This document shows, one piece after another, positions 19,574 through 30,037 of a stretch of 64,000 bases of DNA (position 1 is the first letter of the stretch; each line of letters starts with the position of its first letter). Below the pieces are notes generated by a model, which saw only the letters and a program-made list of their open reading frames with translations, was not told the origin of the DNA and made no database searches. Source of the DNA: Asparagopsis taxiformis (lineage: Eukaryota > Rhodophyta > Florideophyceae > Bonnemaisoniales > Bonnemaisoniaceae); assembly GCA_030407315.1 (NCBI GenBank), contig JALQPE010002934.1, forward strand, positions 1 to 64,000. Reading direction: 5' to 3'. The position numbers and the translations under genes are program-made.

Positions 19574-22500
19574 ATGGCTCAACAATCCCCCAACGCTTTC
19601 GACCGCCAGGTGCGCTCTGCCAGCCGCCGTGACAACGATTCTCCCACTCCTTCTCCCTCTCCTTCTCCCTCTCCTTCTCCTTCTCTGGCCCCCCCTGTCC
19701 CCATGGACGTTTGCGAAGCTGCTGCAGCGCTGACCCAGCTCAGCCCAGCACCTAAGCCCGTCCCCTCCCCCCCTTCCGCTTCCGATCCCGCGGTTGTCCC
19801 GACAATCGACGCTGGCGTTCCCGCAACTCCGCTTCCGGCTCAATCTGCCGAAGCGGCGCCAGCCGTCGAGGGATCTGGTGCTCCTCTGCCCAGCTCGCCT
19901 GCTCCGGACATGATCATCGCGTCCGGCAGCGACTTGGCAGAGGATGCGGAGAAGGTCGATGATCACAACGCTCGTGACATCGTACCGAACAAGCCTCTCC
20001 GCAGCACCAGGCTGGCCTACCCTGGCACAGTGCCCATCCCGGTGGATGTGGACTACGACATAAGTCCGGAGAGCTGCCGAAACATTCCAGTCTTCATTTC
20101 CCCTCTGGATGTTTCTCCTCCGGCAGTCGTGTCCAGGGTGGTCAGGCCGCATCGCGTTGATGAGTTGAAGAAAACGTTTCTCACTCAGGGATTTTCCGTG
20201 ATTGCTTCACGCGTGTCCGTCTGCGAGGTGATTGATTCCAATGCAAAAGTACGACTGCAATATGTCGATGGATCTCACCGAGTGACCGCGTTGAAGGCCA
20301 TTCTCGAGTCGGCTGGACCTGCTCCTGCGAAGGACAGTCCAGAGTGGGAGGAGTTTGTCAAGTCTGACATCTACCGTCGATTTGGAACTATTCCAGTCGA
20401 CTTTCTCCTCCCACCGACTCGGCTTGGCCGGGATGTCTTCTGCTCCGAAGAAGTACTCCCGCTTTCACGGCTGATGAACTTCCACACCCACAATGTCAGC
20501 GAGGTAACAGTTGCTGACAATGTGTGCTCTGTGATGGAGTTCATCAATATCCACCGCCTGGGAAAGAAGAAGATCGAGCCGACCGTTCAATACATTAAAG
20601 AACGGAAAGCGCTGAGCTGGATTCGTCCGAGACAGCTCATGCGCTACGTCTCGATCGCCCGAGGTTTCAAGACCATTGAAAGCCCTGCTTTCAAGTACTG
20701 GTCGAGCATCCCGAACAGGCCGGAGTTCGTGCAGTTCTCTTCGACGGAGGATCTGGCTGGGTGTACGGTGAACTTGTTGTTCAATGGGTCGTTCAGGAGT
20801 GCTCCGGATGTGCAGAAGTGTTTCATCCTGGAGATGACGGCGCGCTACACTTGTAGCCGTCGGTCGGCCGGGCTGAAACCGTACTCGGTTGGTACCATTG
20901 GGCAGGAATGGATTGCTGGTTTGTTGGAAATCTTCGGGTACGTGAAGGAGGTGGCCGAGTACTGGAACGTGTCGGATGTGTTGAGGATGCTGGATGGGTC
21001 AATTCCCAGCGTGGGTGACCCGAGCAAGAGCTTCGACATTCGCTCGCGCGTTGTCGAAGTTCTTGCTCAGATGGTCCCCAAGAAGGGATGTTGGGCAGAC
21101 TTCCGTCCCAAGGAAGGCCCCCCCGATGGTTACAAGTCGGAGAACATTTTTCCCCGTAAGAAGTCTGTCTTCGGGAAGGACGCCAGGAAAATGCTCCTGC
21201 GCGTCACTGGGTACCGCGACATGATTATGCGGAAACGCTTTCACGCGATGTACCCAGACATCCCACATGCTGCGCTCCCAGCCACATGTGGTGATGATGC
21301 CCCCATCCCTTCCTCTTCCAATTCCTTGCCCATCCCTTCATCCTCCATTCCTTTGCCCCCACCACCTCAACTGGAATCTTCCAGCGATTCCGAGGTTGCC
21401 CCTGTTCCTCTCACTACCCCTGCCGTGTCGGCATCCTCCCCTGCGGTGACCCCGGTCAAGCCGACTGCGCGTGGTCCCCAGGCTGGCAGCGAACGTCTGG
21501 TCCAGTTTCCCACGCCGGGACTGGTACCCCCAACCGTCCTGTCCAAGCCGCGCAGGAGCAGGTCTCACCGGCTTCGCAGCCTGAGCCTGCGACTCCGGCT
21601 GCCGAGCAGCACCCTGCTGCTCCGGCCCCCGCTGTCGAAGCTTCCCGTTCTGCATCTGCTAGCAGTTCGGGAAGCTCCAGCGATGACAGTTTCGTCCCTT
21701 CACCATCCGGTGGGGTTGGACAGAAGACGGTTGCGAGGATTTCGACGGAGGGCCCTACTCCCGAGAATGTGGTCGAGGGCAGCAGTGCGAAGGGCGGTGC
21801 AGATCCTGACGAAGATGTCATTGAAGTCAGTGATTCTGCACCGCCCGGAGTGGAAACTTCTGGGAGGAAAGTGATGCCCAGAAGGAGTACCCGCCTGCAA
21901 GCGAGTCGTTCCGGTCGTGGTGGAACGGCGGGTGGTGCTGTGGAGGTCGTCGAGCTGGAGAGCGCCCCCGAGGATGCGGGTGAAAACTCCATCCTCGGGA
22001 AGCGTAACTTGGAAGCGCTTCTGCGACGCCCGAGCCTTCTACCAAAAAGAGAAGGCTCGGTGAGACTTCATCAAAGTCGTCGTCAAAGAAATCCAAGTCG
22101 GCTTCCCGAGGTCGCTCTCGGGAGCCGGTTCTCCAGTTCGACGACGCCCAGGAGAATCCCATTCCCGACAGTATCGTCGATGAGAATGTGGCCGCCGTTC
22201 TCCCCAGCGCAATTGCGTCTGGCAGCCGGATGAAGTACTATATGGAAAGTACGACGGTGGAGACGGTTCGGGCGGAAATGAGGGCGGCAGCATTCCAGGT
22301 AGCTGCATCGCCGGGTGCTGAGGATACGGTGGTGGAACAGGTACTTTGCGGTGAAGCGGGCGTTGCTGGAAAACTTGGGGGTTATTGTTTTGGAACGCTT
22401 GTTGGAATCGTCCACGGCTGGTAATGCGACGCATGAGCTGTTCGGTCACTTCGCTAGGCAGTTCCCGCTGGTTGAGGAGGTTGAAAAACCCTCCCAGCAG

Positions 22501-23219
22501 TCTGATTCTAACGATGACGACAGGGAGCCACAGGACGAGCCGCCAGCTTTCGCAAAGCCCGGCTTCGATCCTTCGCCGTGGCAGTTCATCCACAACGTGG
22601 GTGATGCGAAGGACCGCATCGATGGTGGTCGTGGGCGCCTCTCTCTGCCGCGGCGTGAGTTGTGCGACAAGTTGGAGGAGGGGAATTTGGAGATGTACAA
22701 GAACAAGTTGGTGGCAGAGCTTGCTCTTGGTGTTTGTGCGGAGTTCTTGAAGTTGGGAATGGAGGGTGAGGATCCTGTCTTCTTCCCGAAGACAGGATTG
22801 CGGCTGCTTCTTACAGCAGATGGGGCTGCGGACCAGGATGGGCACACGGACTTCAAGGTATCAACGAGTCGTGTTGCAGGACCTACCGAGTCTCCATCAT
22901 ATTTCATGATGTCGAGCGGAGCAGATGGATTCTCTATAGTAGCTGCCCCTTATAGTCATGTATGCCTGGCCAATCCGGACGCCGATATGTGGAAGGTTCC
23001 CATTCATAGGCTTTATGTGCCACCCTATTCCGTATTGGTTGGTCGCGGTGACCTTTACCATTACGGGGTCGGCTTCAGCGCGGAGATATTCCTGCGGGCG
23101 AAAAGCTAGTCTATGGCCTGCCCACGCGCGGCCACATCTACTTGAAGACGGAGAAGGACGTCCTCACGGACCACATCCACACCGTCGAATATTACAAGTA
23201 CGATAGGAGCAATAGATAG
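19574..23219 (+). pseudogene. ParB-like domain / 2OG-Fe(II) dioxygenase-like fusion, with at least four frameshifts
   Basis: The start is the ATG at 19574 (context GCAATGG). A Pro/Ser-rich N-terminus with a (SP)n run is followed by a ParB-like domain with YVDGSHRVTAL near residue 231. The frame then breaks near 21,515 (G run), near 22,015, near 22,335 and at 23,075. The coding sense continues across the breaks: an acidic/basic linker, then SRMKYYMESTTVETVRAEM and the dioxygenase core with DGHTDFK and LYHYGVGF. At 23,075 the inverted copy (63345-64000) has AA where this copy has A, and that copy reads through to LPTRGHIYL and a stop. Without that base this copy loses the C-terminal arginine motif. 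The gene is the 'eraser-like' member of the large transposon and converges on the methyltransferase-SET gene. Confidence 0.75.
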
Positions 23220-23693
23220 CATATCAGAAGTATTAAAACCTATACTACTGTTCCCTGCTATAAAGTTCTGTCTTTCTCATCTCAACATTGTTACCTTAGC
23301 CCACTTTTCAATTCTCATCTATACATCTGTCCTTCATCTCATAGTTTAGTGCTACTCAGCAGATTGCTTGCTACTTTTTAATATTAGTCTACAACGTTGT
23401 ATGATTTTACTAGCTAGGCCGTAGGGGGAGACTAGTTTCAACCCTTGACAACGCGCAGATTTCGACTACGAGAGCCGTCACTGTGATAAATTATTGGTAG
23501 AATTTTCGTCTATCTTCCCACCTACACTAGGCTACCTATATATATACAGGGTATACCTGAACAGAGACCACGTGAGGTAAAATACTCCTGAGAGCTGATC
23601 ACAGCCGTACAGACCTTTGCTGAGCAATTTTCCCGACTTCACACTTCGCTTCTTACCTTTACCAAGATGGGAGAAGGACGAAACTCCCTGCTG
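23220..23693. other. 3' flank with the empty site of the copia insertion
   Basis: No gene is seen. The sequence CCTTAGCCCACTTTTCAATT (about 23,294-23,313) is the uninterrupted form of the site that, in the inverted right copy, carries the copia element with an AAGTG duplication. A TATATATATA run lies near 23,538. Confidence 0.7.
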
Positions 23694-24152
23694 CTTACAG
23701 CCGAAGCCGTTTACCAGGGTTCCTTACAGCAAAGTCATCGTTACGATGACTTTGCTGTAAGAAAAGAAAACATTACAGCAGCCACGATTTCTTTACCGGG
23801 TAAAAAATTGTGGCCGCTGTAATGATTTGCTTTCTTACAGCAAAGTCATCGTAACGATGACTTTGCTGTAAGGAACCGTTTCCTTGCAGTGGCCGAAGAA
23901 TTTTTTACCTGGTAAAAAATCAGCAAGAATTTTTACCGGGTAAAAAATTGTGGCCGCTGTAATGATTTGCTTTCTTACAGCAAAGTCATCGTTACGATGA
24001 CTTTGCTGTAAGAAAACGTTTCATTACAGCGGCCACAATTTTTTACCCGGTAAAGAAATCATGGCTGCTGTAATGATTTGTTTTCTTACAGCAAAGTCAT
24101 CGTAACGATGACTTTGCTGTCAGCATCCCCGGTAAACGGCCCGCACTGTAAT
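23694..24152. repeat. Palindrome array 4: four 39-bp palindromes between convergent genes
   Basis: The 39-bp units lie at 23723-23761, 23834-23872, 23974-24012 and 24085-24123, alternating with the ~50-bp TTTACCCGGTAAA type. The outer edges are CTTACAGCCGAAGCCGTTTACC on the left and GGTAAACGG with CTGTAA on the right. The array sits between the 3' ends of the dioxygenase gene and the methyltransferase-SET gene. Confidence 0.92.
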
Positions 24153-24426
24153 GGGGTGACTGCTTCTCCTACATCGCTCTGTTACTGGTGTTCTACATGC
24201 TGCGTTGCTACACAATTTCGCACTCACATCTTTCTAGTTTCTCTCCTTTCGTATCCATAGGTATAGCAGTAGAAAAGTGGATAGTTTGCACTCCAGGCCG
24301 CAGATGCCTTCCTGCAGTCATGTCACGATTGTTGTAGTGTAGTCTATAATATCTAGCGCTCTTGGAAGATGATGCACAGTCTATTGTCTCTGTCAATGCG
24401 TGTTTACTCAAATCTATCAAAGTAGC

Positions 24427-27400
24427 TCAGTTAGCTGGCCAATATTTTCTACCATAGTCAGCAAATATCTCCTCATCAGCTTCAACGTCTCTGGTCAGAA
24501 CGACCTTGACAGCATGGGGATTCTTGATATTCGAAGCAAAGTCCGGTTTGTCTATGGCATCGCCTTGTCGAAACTCGGCTGACTGTGTTCGACTCACCTC
24601 GGTCGCTTTCTCCGTTCCGTCAATGACCCGACAATCATTGAGGTAGCTGGTACAATTATAGACCGCTGGAACGAGCCAGACCTTCCGAACAGGTGCACCC
24701 CTCCCTATGTACGTGGTTTCCAATTCCATGTTGTAGTCCTGGAACCTCTCTCCTGTGCACCCAAATCCTTCCGGGCCGTACATCACTGATCTCTGCGGTT
24801 CCGAGTCTCGAATCTTCGCATAGAAAATCGTCCCGTTGTACCAGCCAATGACCGTCCCCTTCTTCAGTTTCTTCGCCGCGAATACGCCAAACCCACCACC
24901 TCTTACCTCCGATTGCGAAACATAGACACCGTAGAATGCGGCATCAGCAGCCAGAATCGCGTCCGGGTCTATGCTCCAAAACGAGTGCATGTCCTCGGCC
25001 GGCCACTGGTCCATAGGCACCCCGCTCAATCTGTGAAGCATAGACCCGTCCTTCTTCATTGACGCAACGAACACAAGCAGATGGTTCGGCAATGCTGTCA
25101 CAGCAGGTAAACCTTCTGGTGCATCTGAGATGTGCTTCTGACGAAGCCTTGGAGCTTTTCCTGTGACCGGTACCGACTCGTCCCCAAGAATACTCTCCAC
25201 CTCACGCTGCAAGATCCCCCCATATCGCCCGGCTTTCACCTCACTGACGAAAGCATGCAGTATCCACTCCTGCGATGCATCGTGGCACCTTTTTTCCTTC
25301 TCACACCCAATGAACCGACGATACGTACCATCCCTCAACGTCATACACGCTATGGCTGTGCTGTATGTTCCCGAGAAGAAATCCATCACGATATCGTTCT
25401 GCTTCGAAAATCGTTCCAGAAGCTCACGAAGAGTGGTCAACGCCTTCTGCTCATGGCGCAGTCGGTTGTTCTGCCCATCGTATTGAGCTTCACCAGCCGA
25501 CAACCTCGGAACGTTGTCAATCGCGTTGGTGAACCCAGGGTGCCTCGATATGTCCGGATTGTGCAACCTGTAATCCACCATATCGTATGCAGCCATACCC
25601 TTCCCCCGCTTATACGCATGGATAACGAAATCGTGCATATTATGCAGTGTGCACGTTTTCGTCGATGGATTGGACGTAAAGCTGTGTGGTCGGCGAGATA
25701 GCACGACTGGAACACTGTCCACAATCATCTTGCCAGGCTCGGCATTTCTGATTGCATCCATCCATGCCACGAGTTGGCGCACGCTGGAATAGATTAGAGC
25801 ATGACCGCCAGGCCGAAGAACTCGAACTATTTCACACGCAACACTCGCCAACTCTTCCGGCTCCAGAATATCGTACTCCGAGTTTTCTCTGCCGCCTTCC
25901 CGCCTCGTGTTGAATGGAGGATCAGTGAGCACAAGCTGAACACTGTCCTCCAACACGCCATCTTCCAGGAAACTAATTTTGTCCTCCACCTCTTTGGCTA
26001 CATCAGTGGCGTCACAATTCACAGTGTGAATGTAACGCCCCATCACAGCTTCCAGCTTGGTGACATATTCCGGCTTGGATTCCTTTCCGACGTCAACGAG
26101 CGGTGCTTCTGTAGGCGATACAGTGTCAACCTCCATAGCGTCATCCTCGGCCGCACCTTCTCTTGTTGCTGTTTCGCTAGCAACCGCCGCATTATCGTCC
26201 TCTCCACCACCGCGCTCCAGCCTAGCCTTCTTCCTCTGTGGCTCCAGACTATCCTCTTCTATATCCTCGCTGCCATTGTTTGGCACTGCTGCGGATATTT
26301 CCATCTGCGCAGGTGCACCTTCAAGGATGCCAGGCTCGGGCGTATCCTCAAGACTGTGCAACTCATCCATGGTCAGAGGAAGCTTTCGTTGCTCTCGGGT
26401 TCGCAATAACCAAGCCTTCAGCCTCCTCTGACCATCCAGGGCATGAGACGTGTTCAACTTGGCTCGCATGAACGAGTTCAATCCGAACTTGTCAGGAGTG
26501 TCGAAAAGCAAGGCTCGAAGTCTCTGCATCAGCTGACCACGCTCGGCGAACACATTCACCTCAGTGACACATTGGCGTATCGACAGCAGGAAGGCGCTTG
26601 TCAATGATCGCAGCCTTGCATCCACAGCCACTGGAAGGTCGGCACAGAACCCGTTTTCACTGTCTACAGTTTTCGGGACAATGGTCAGGTTTTTCCGATG
26701 CTCCTCGACCGCGCAGCCATCAGACCGATTCGGGAGTGACCTGAAGCAAAGGCTCGCAGGATCGAATACCATGAACGGCCAGCACATCGATTCAACATCC
26801 TCATACCCCAACACTCTTGCCCCGGTATCCCACGCAGCTAACACACGGTCGACAACAAATCCAAGCTGGTTGGCTTGCGCACTGGATGTTGCAATTCCAA
26901 CCATTCCACCACCACCAATGGCCCCGGATGTGGCTCTGGCCCGCCTAGATGGCACACTGCCCATCTCCTTACTGCGAATAGCCAAGATACACTGGCACAT
27001 CATAACCATCAGCCTCCTGAACCGCTTCTGGCTAGCCTGCAAAGAATCTTGCATGTCGGATGTAGCGCCGTCTAGAAAGTACCTGCTCGAAAGCAGTTCG
27101 CGGTTCAGTGGAGAGGACAATTCTCCGCGGGGTGTCTTGCCAAACATTTCGACGGCACGAGAACTAGTCACCCCCACCTGTTTCGGAAACTCAACCATCC
27201 TCGGAGAATCACCCATCTCTGCATTGAGTCCCCATGCATGACAAAACATTTGCCACAGACGCAAATCAATCGAACTCGAATCTTCTGCTCGGTGATACGG
27301 CCGAAGCACAGCCAGGATAGACATGCATGAGCTGTACTGCGGTTTACCACTCAGGCTTGAAGCAATTTGGCCGCTTGGATCGCAGGATTTGATCCAGCCC

Positions 27401-27894
27401 AACACATCAGCCATCCTCACAGACGAAATATGAGCGTACTTGTCCTTTCCGTTTTGGACCCAGTACTCGTCTCTGAGATCAACGGCGATCATCAGATACT
27501 CAACAAACATCATGCGCCTTTGCAGGCCTGCAATGTCGTTGGATGTCGTCGCTCTCACACGGTCCAGCACAACAGCAGTACTGCTGTTGGTGTCCGCCAC
27601 GATAGACTCTTCTCGCATAGGAATCGTAACGCCAGGAGGAAAGACGCCCTTCTCCATTCCACGTACAATTGCCATGCAGCGGTGCGCTCCATCCAATATC
27701 TCCAGAACGCCTTCTCGAAACCTGCCAGTCACGGGATGAGCTGTGTCATAACCGCTGTTGCGAATGCTCTCCATGAGCGCTTCCACATGACTTGCATCAA
27801 CATCGCGAATCGATACGAATTTGCTGACTTGATTGGGGTCGATGAACACCCATCCGTCGTGCTTTTCACCGTGATTGTGGAACGTTCCTTCCAT
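24427..27894 (-). CDS. ParB-like domain / DNA methyltransferase / SET domain fusion, intact
   Basis: The start is the ATG at 27894 (context GCCATGG), giving about 1155 residues in one frame. The ParB-like domain (about 15-150) contains EILDGAHRCMAI, with D-G-A-H-R at about 68-72. A long helical region follows, then a beta-order amino-methyltransferase: LVLTDPPFNTRR (DPPF near 655), RPGGHALIYSS, and DFFSGTYST (motif I, near 836) followed by GCEKEKR. The last ~165 residues form a SET domain: GGGFGVFAAKKLKKGTVIGWYNG, then YNCTSYLNDC in the place of the usual N-H-S core, and EEIFADYGRKYWP at the C-terminus. The protein should be able to methylate both DNA bases and protein lysines; the targets are unknown. 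The N-terminal domain may direct it to specific DNA sites. A dead inverted copy lies at 52292-55813. Confidence 0.85.
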   Translation of the reverse strand: MEGTFHNHGEKHDGWVFIDPNQVSKFVSIRDVDASHVEALMESIRNSGYDTAHPVTGRFREGVLEILDGAHRCMAIVRGMEKGVFPPGVTIPMREESIVADTNSSTAVVLDRVRATTSNDIAGLQRRMMFVEYLMIAVDLRDEYWVQNGKDKYAHISSVRMADVLGWIKSCDPSGQIASSLSGKPQYSSCMSILAVLRPYHRAEDSSSIDLRLWQMFCHAWGLNAEMGDSPRMVEFPKQVGVTSSRAVEMFGKTPRGELSSPLNRELLSSRYFLDGATSDMQDSLQASQKRFRRLMVMMCQCILAIRSKEMGSVPSRRARATSGAIGGGGMVGIATSSAQANQLGFVVDRVLAAWDTGARVLGYEDVESMCWPFMVFDPASLCFRSLPNRSDGCAVEEHRKNLTIVPKTVDSENGFCADLPVAVDARLRSLTSAFLLSIRQCVTEVNVFAERGQLMQRLRALLFDTPDKFGLNSFMRAKLNTSHALDGQRRLKAWLLRTREQRKLPLTMDELHSLEDTPEPGILEGAPAQMEISAAVPNNGSEDIEEDSLEPQRKKARLERGGGEDDNAAVASETATREGAAEDDAMEVDTVSPTEAPLVDVGKESKPEYVTKLEAVMGRYIHTVNCDATDVAKEVEDKISFLEDGVLEDSVQLVLTDPPFNTRREGGRENSEYDILEPEELASVACEIVRVLRPGGHALIYSSVRQLVAWMDAIRNAEPGKMIVDSVPVVLSRRPHSFTSNPSTKTCTLHNMHDFVIHAYKRGKGMAAYDMVDYRLHNPDISRHPGFTNAIDNVPRLSAGEAQYDGQNNRLRHEQKALTTLRELLERFSKQNDIVMDFFSGTYSTAIACMTLRDGTYRRFIGCEKEKRCHDASQEWILHAFVSEVKAGRYGGILQREVESILGDESVPVTGKAPRLRQKHISDAPEGLPAVTALPNHLLVFVASMKKDGSMLHRLSGVPMDQWPAEDMHSFWSIDPDAILAADAAFYGVYVSQSEVRGGGFGVFAAKKLKKGTVIGWYNGTIFYAKIRDSEPQRSVMYGPEGFGCTGERFQDYNMELETTYIGRGAPVRKVWLVPAVYNCTSYLNDCRVIDGTEKATEVSRTQSAEFRQGDAIDKPDFASNIKNPHAVKVVLTRDVEADEEIFADYGRKYWPAN

Positions 27895-28407
27895 GGCGAA
27901 CAAAGGTAGAGTTTTTAAGAAAGGGATAGTTGGTTGCTGCTTGACCAGGGTGGCGCAAAGCAGAAGTTGGTTGTTTAAAACAAAGTGTCAGCGAGTGGTA
28001 GCACTTCGGTGGCTGTTTCCTTTCCACCCCTGTCCGAACCTTTACAAGATAACTACATCGACTGTTAGCTCAATAATCAATGTAATACTAAAGTAATACT
28101 CAAAATATTTTTCCATGCAATTTATTGGGCCCCGTAACATCTCTAAGCGTATCTTTGTAGTCCAATCGTATGCATCCGACATTCACTTCTAGAACGATTA
28201 TTCACATCAAATTTTATGCTGCAATCAGTTCATGGCAGACATCATCCACACTGACGTGTCAATTTTGTCAATTGTCCATTCTATTTCTACACCACCTAAA
28301 CATCTCTTCTGGACCTTTCCAATCCTCCTAGTATATACTACTCTTTAGCAGAAGGTAACGGTTAGGCTTTCACTAATACAACAATTCTATCCCATAGCTA
28401 TCCCAAC
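27895..28407. promoter_or_regulatory. Divergent promoter region between the writer gene and the 467-residue gene
   Basis: The two genes start on opposite strands 513 bp apart. A TATATA word at 28332-28337 lies about 70 bp before the plus-strand start and is conserved in the inverted copy (near 51,850), so it is a plausible TATA box. Nothing else was recognised. Confidence 0.35.
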
Positions 28408-29811
28408 ATGCTTCCTCTCGCTCCAAACGACGTTATAGAAGTTCAATGGGAACTTCGGCCGTTTGGGAGGAAACGAAAAATTGTGTGGTGGTCTGCAATC
28501 GTCAAGGAAATTACTCAGGTCAAGACTGAAACAGACCCATTCCTCCATGCATTGCTCGAATACAAAGCTGAATATGGTTTCGACTCTACCCTTTCTCAAG
28601 TCAAGATTTCAGATCGTAACGAGCTCGTCGACAAGGATTCCGGAAGGGTTCTCCCGTGGCGAAGTGGTGAGCTTCGCAGTATGGACTCACCTGCATCCCC
28701 AGCAGAGAGAGACCCGGACTACGGCATTGACCACACTCGCCACCGCCACCGCGGCATCCTTCAAGATTGCACTGCGGATCAAATGAAGAAGACCATAGCA
28801 GAAATGCTGGCAAGATTGGAAAAGCTGGAGTCAGCTGCCAAACATCCTCTTCCCCCTCCATTCGATTCCAACAGCTCCATGACCTCCTCTGCTCTGACTG
28901 TATGTAGCATTCTGTTTCAGAAGCTTGGTGTGTACACGGACAAGCCCCTCTCCCTCCGGATGACAAAATCCGAGCACTCCAGGGGAATGCGACAAACATC
29001 GCAAGAAGAAATCAGAGTACAGGCTGACTGCTCCCTTGCTCAATTCCGCACTATTGCCATTCAATGCAAGGCGAAAGAGAATCGTGACGTTCTCTTCCTG
29101 CCGTCCTTTGAGGACATCACCTTTCCCTCTGGAAATGAGTCGGATCTTTCCATCATTTTCCCCACCTTTCAGGCACTATGTGACTCCATAGGTACCTCGC
29201 AACACGGGTTCCAGAAAATATTGGTGAAGAGCAGGGCGGAACGCGATGGAGGCAGCTCATCGATTGTCCGAATTTTAGGAAATCTAGTCGACGTTGATTG
29301 CTCTCATGATGCTCCTTCTTCCGCATTTCTCGTCGGCTCATCTGCTTACGTCCTGTCCAGCCCAGACCAACGTATGACAGTTCTTTGCAGAGACTCCTAC
29401 GAGTTTGACCATGTCAACAATACATTTTTACATCCCCTATGTCTTAGCCAACTATCACAGTCTAGCATCGTGGACTCTTTCCACCTACGTGATAAGGCTA
29501 CTGTTACTTATGGAGCAACGTTTTCGTTACTGTGGAGACGTATTCAGCGCCGAGCTTGTTACAGCACTTTCCAGCCTCTATCAACCGCAGAGACGTTTGG
29601 TACACTACATCTACGCTTACCTTGCTGTATTTTCAGTGGTACTACTATATGCCAGGAGCTTGAAGACATTGGCTATGAGGCTATCTCTCGTCTTGGCTTC
29701 AATGCGGATTCAGACACTACCCACCCACCCTCTCCTCCACCTGCAGTCCGGAGCAAAAATGATAAAGCACACCTATCCGTAGTTATCCTGTTCCTGGGTA
29801 TTCCATTCTAG
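28408..29811 (+). CDS. Unrecognised 467-residue transposon protein with a possible Tudor/SH3-like N-terminus
   Basis: The ATG is at 28408 and the frame is intact. The first ~85 residues (NDVIEVQWELRP, then KIVWWSAIVKEI, then YGFD...V) resemble the beta-strand pattern of Tudor, Agenet or PWWP-type folds, which read chromatin marks. This is a weak pattern match only. A short coiled coil (MKKTIAEMLARLEKLE) lies near residue 135. The rest has no recognised motif. The same gene in the inverted copy (51778-50375) is also open throughout, with only about a dozen amino-acid differences, so the frame has probably been under selection. It is divergent from the writer gene and convergent with the coiled-coil gene. 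Confidence 0.65.
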   Translation: MLPLAPNDVIEVQWELRPFGRKRKIVWWSAIVKEITQVKTETDPFLHALLEYKAEYGFDSTLSQVKISDRNELVDKDSGRVLPWRSGELRSMDSPASPAERDPDYGIDHTRHRHRGILQDCTADQMKKTIAEMLARLEKLESAAKHPLPPPFDSNSSMTSSALTVCSILFQKLGVYTDKPLSLRMTKSEHSRGMRQTSQEEIRVQADCSLAQFRTIAIQCKAKENRDVLFLPSFEDITFPSGNESDLSIIFPTFQALCDSIGTSQHGFQKILVKSRAERDGGSSSIVRILGNLVDVDCSHDAPSSAFLVGSSAYVLSSPDQRMTVLCRDSYEFDHVNNTFLHPLCLSQLSQSSIVDSFHLRDKATVTYGATFSLLWRRIQRRACYSTFQPLSTAETFGTLHLRLPCCIFSGTTICQELEDIGYEAISRLGFNADSDTTHPPSPPPAVRSKNDKAHLSVVILFLGIPF

Positions 29812-30037
29812 AGCTCCTGTGGCCATCAATTTCTAGTAAAGACGGATACCCTCGCCCCTTCCTACTTCGACTATTCCACTACCTGTCTCTGCGCTGTTCC
29901 TTCGACTTGACACTATCGTCTGACTGGTTTCCTGATGTCTCGCATCTATCTACTTCCATCTATTACAAAATTCAACTCAACAGAAATTTTATTTCTTCAT
30001 TCTTCGTCTACTACACCGAAACTGGTTTCATCCGATA

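Noticed and set aside
1..27894. Bacterial or phage island, because of the ParB-like and DPPY-methyltransferase domains
   Set aside because: SET domains, Kozak-like starts, LTR retrotransposons, a spliceosomal intron and widely spaced genes on both strands indicate a eukaryotic nucleus.
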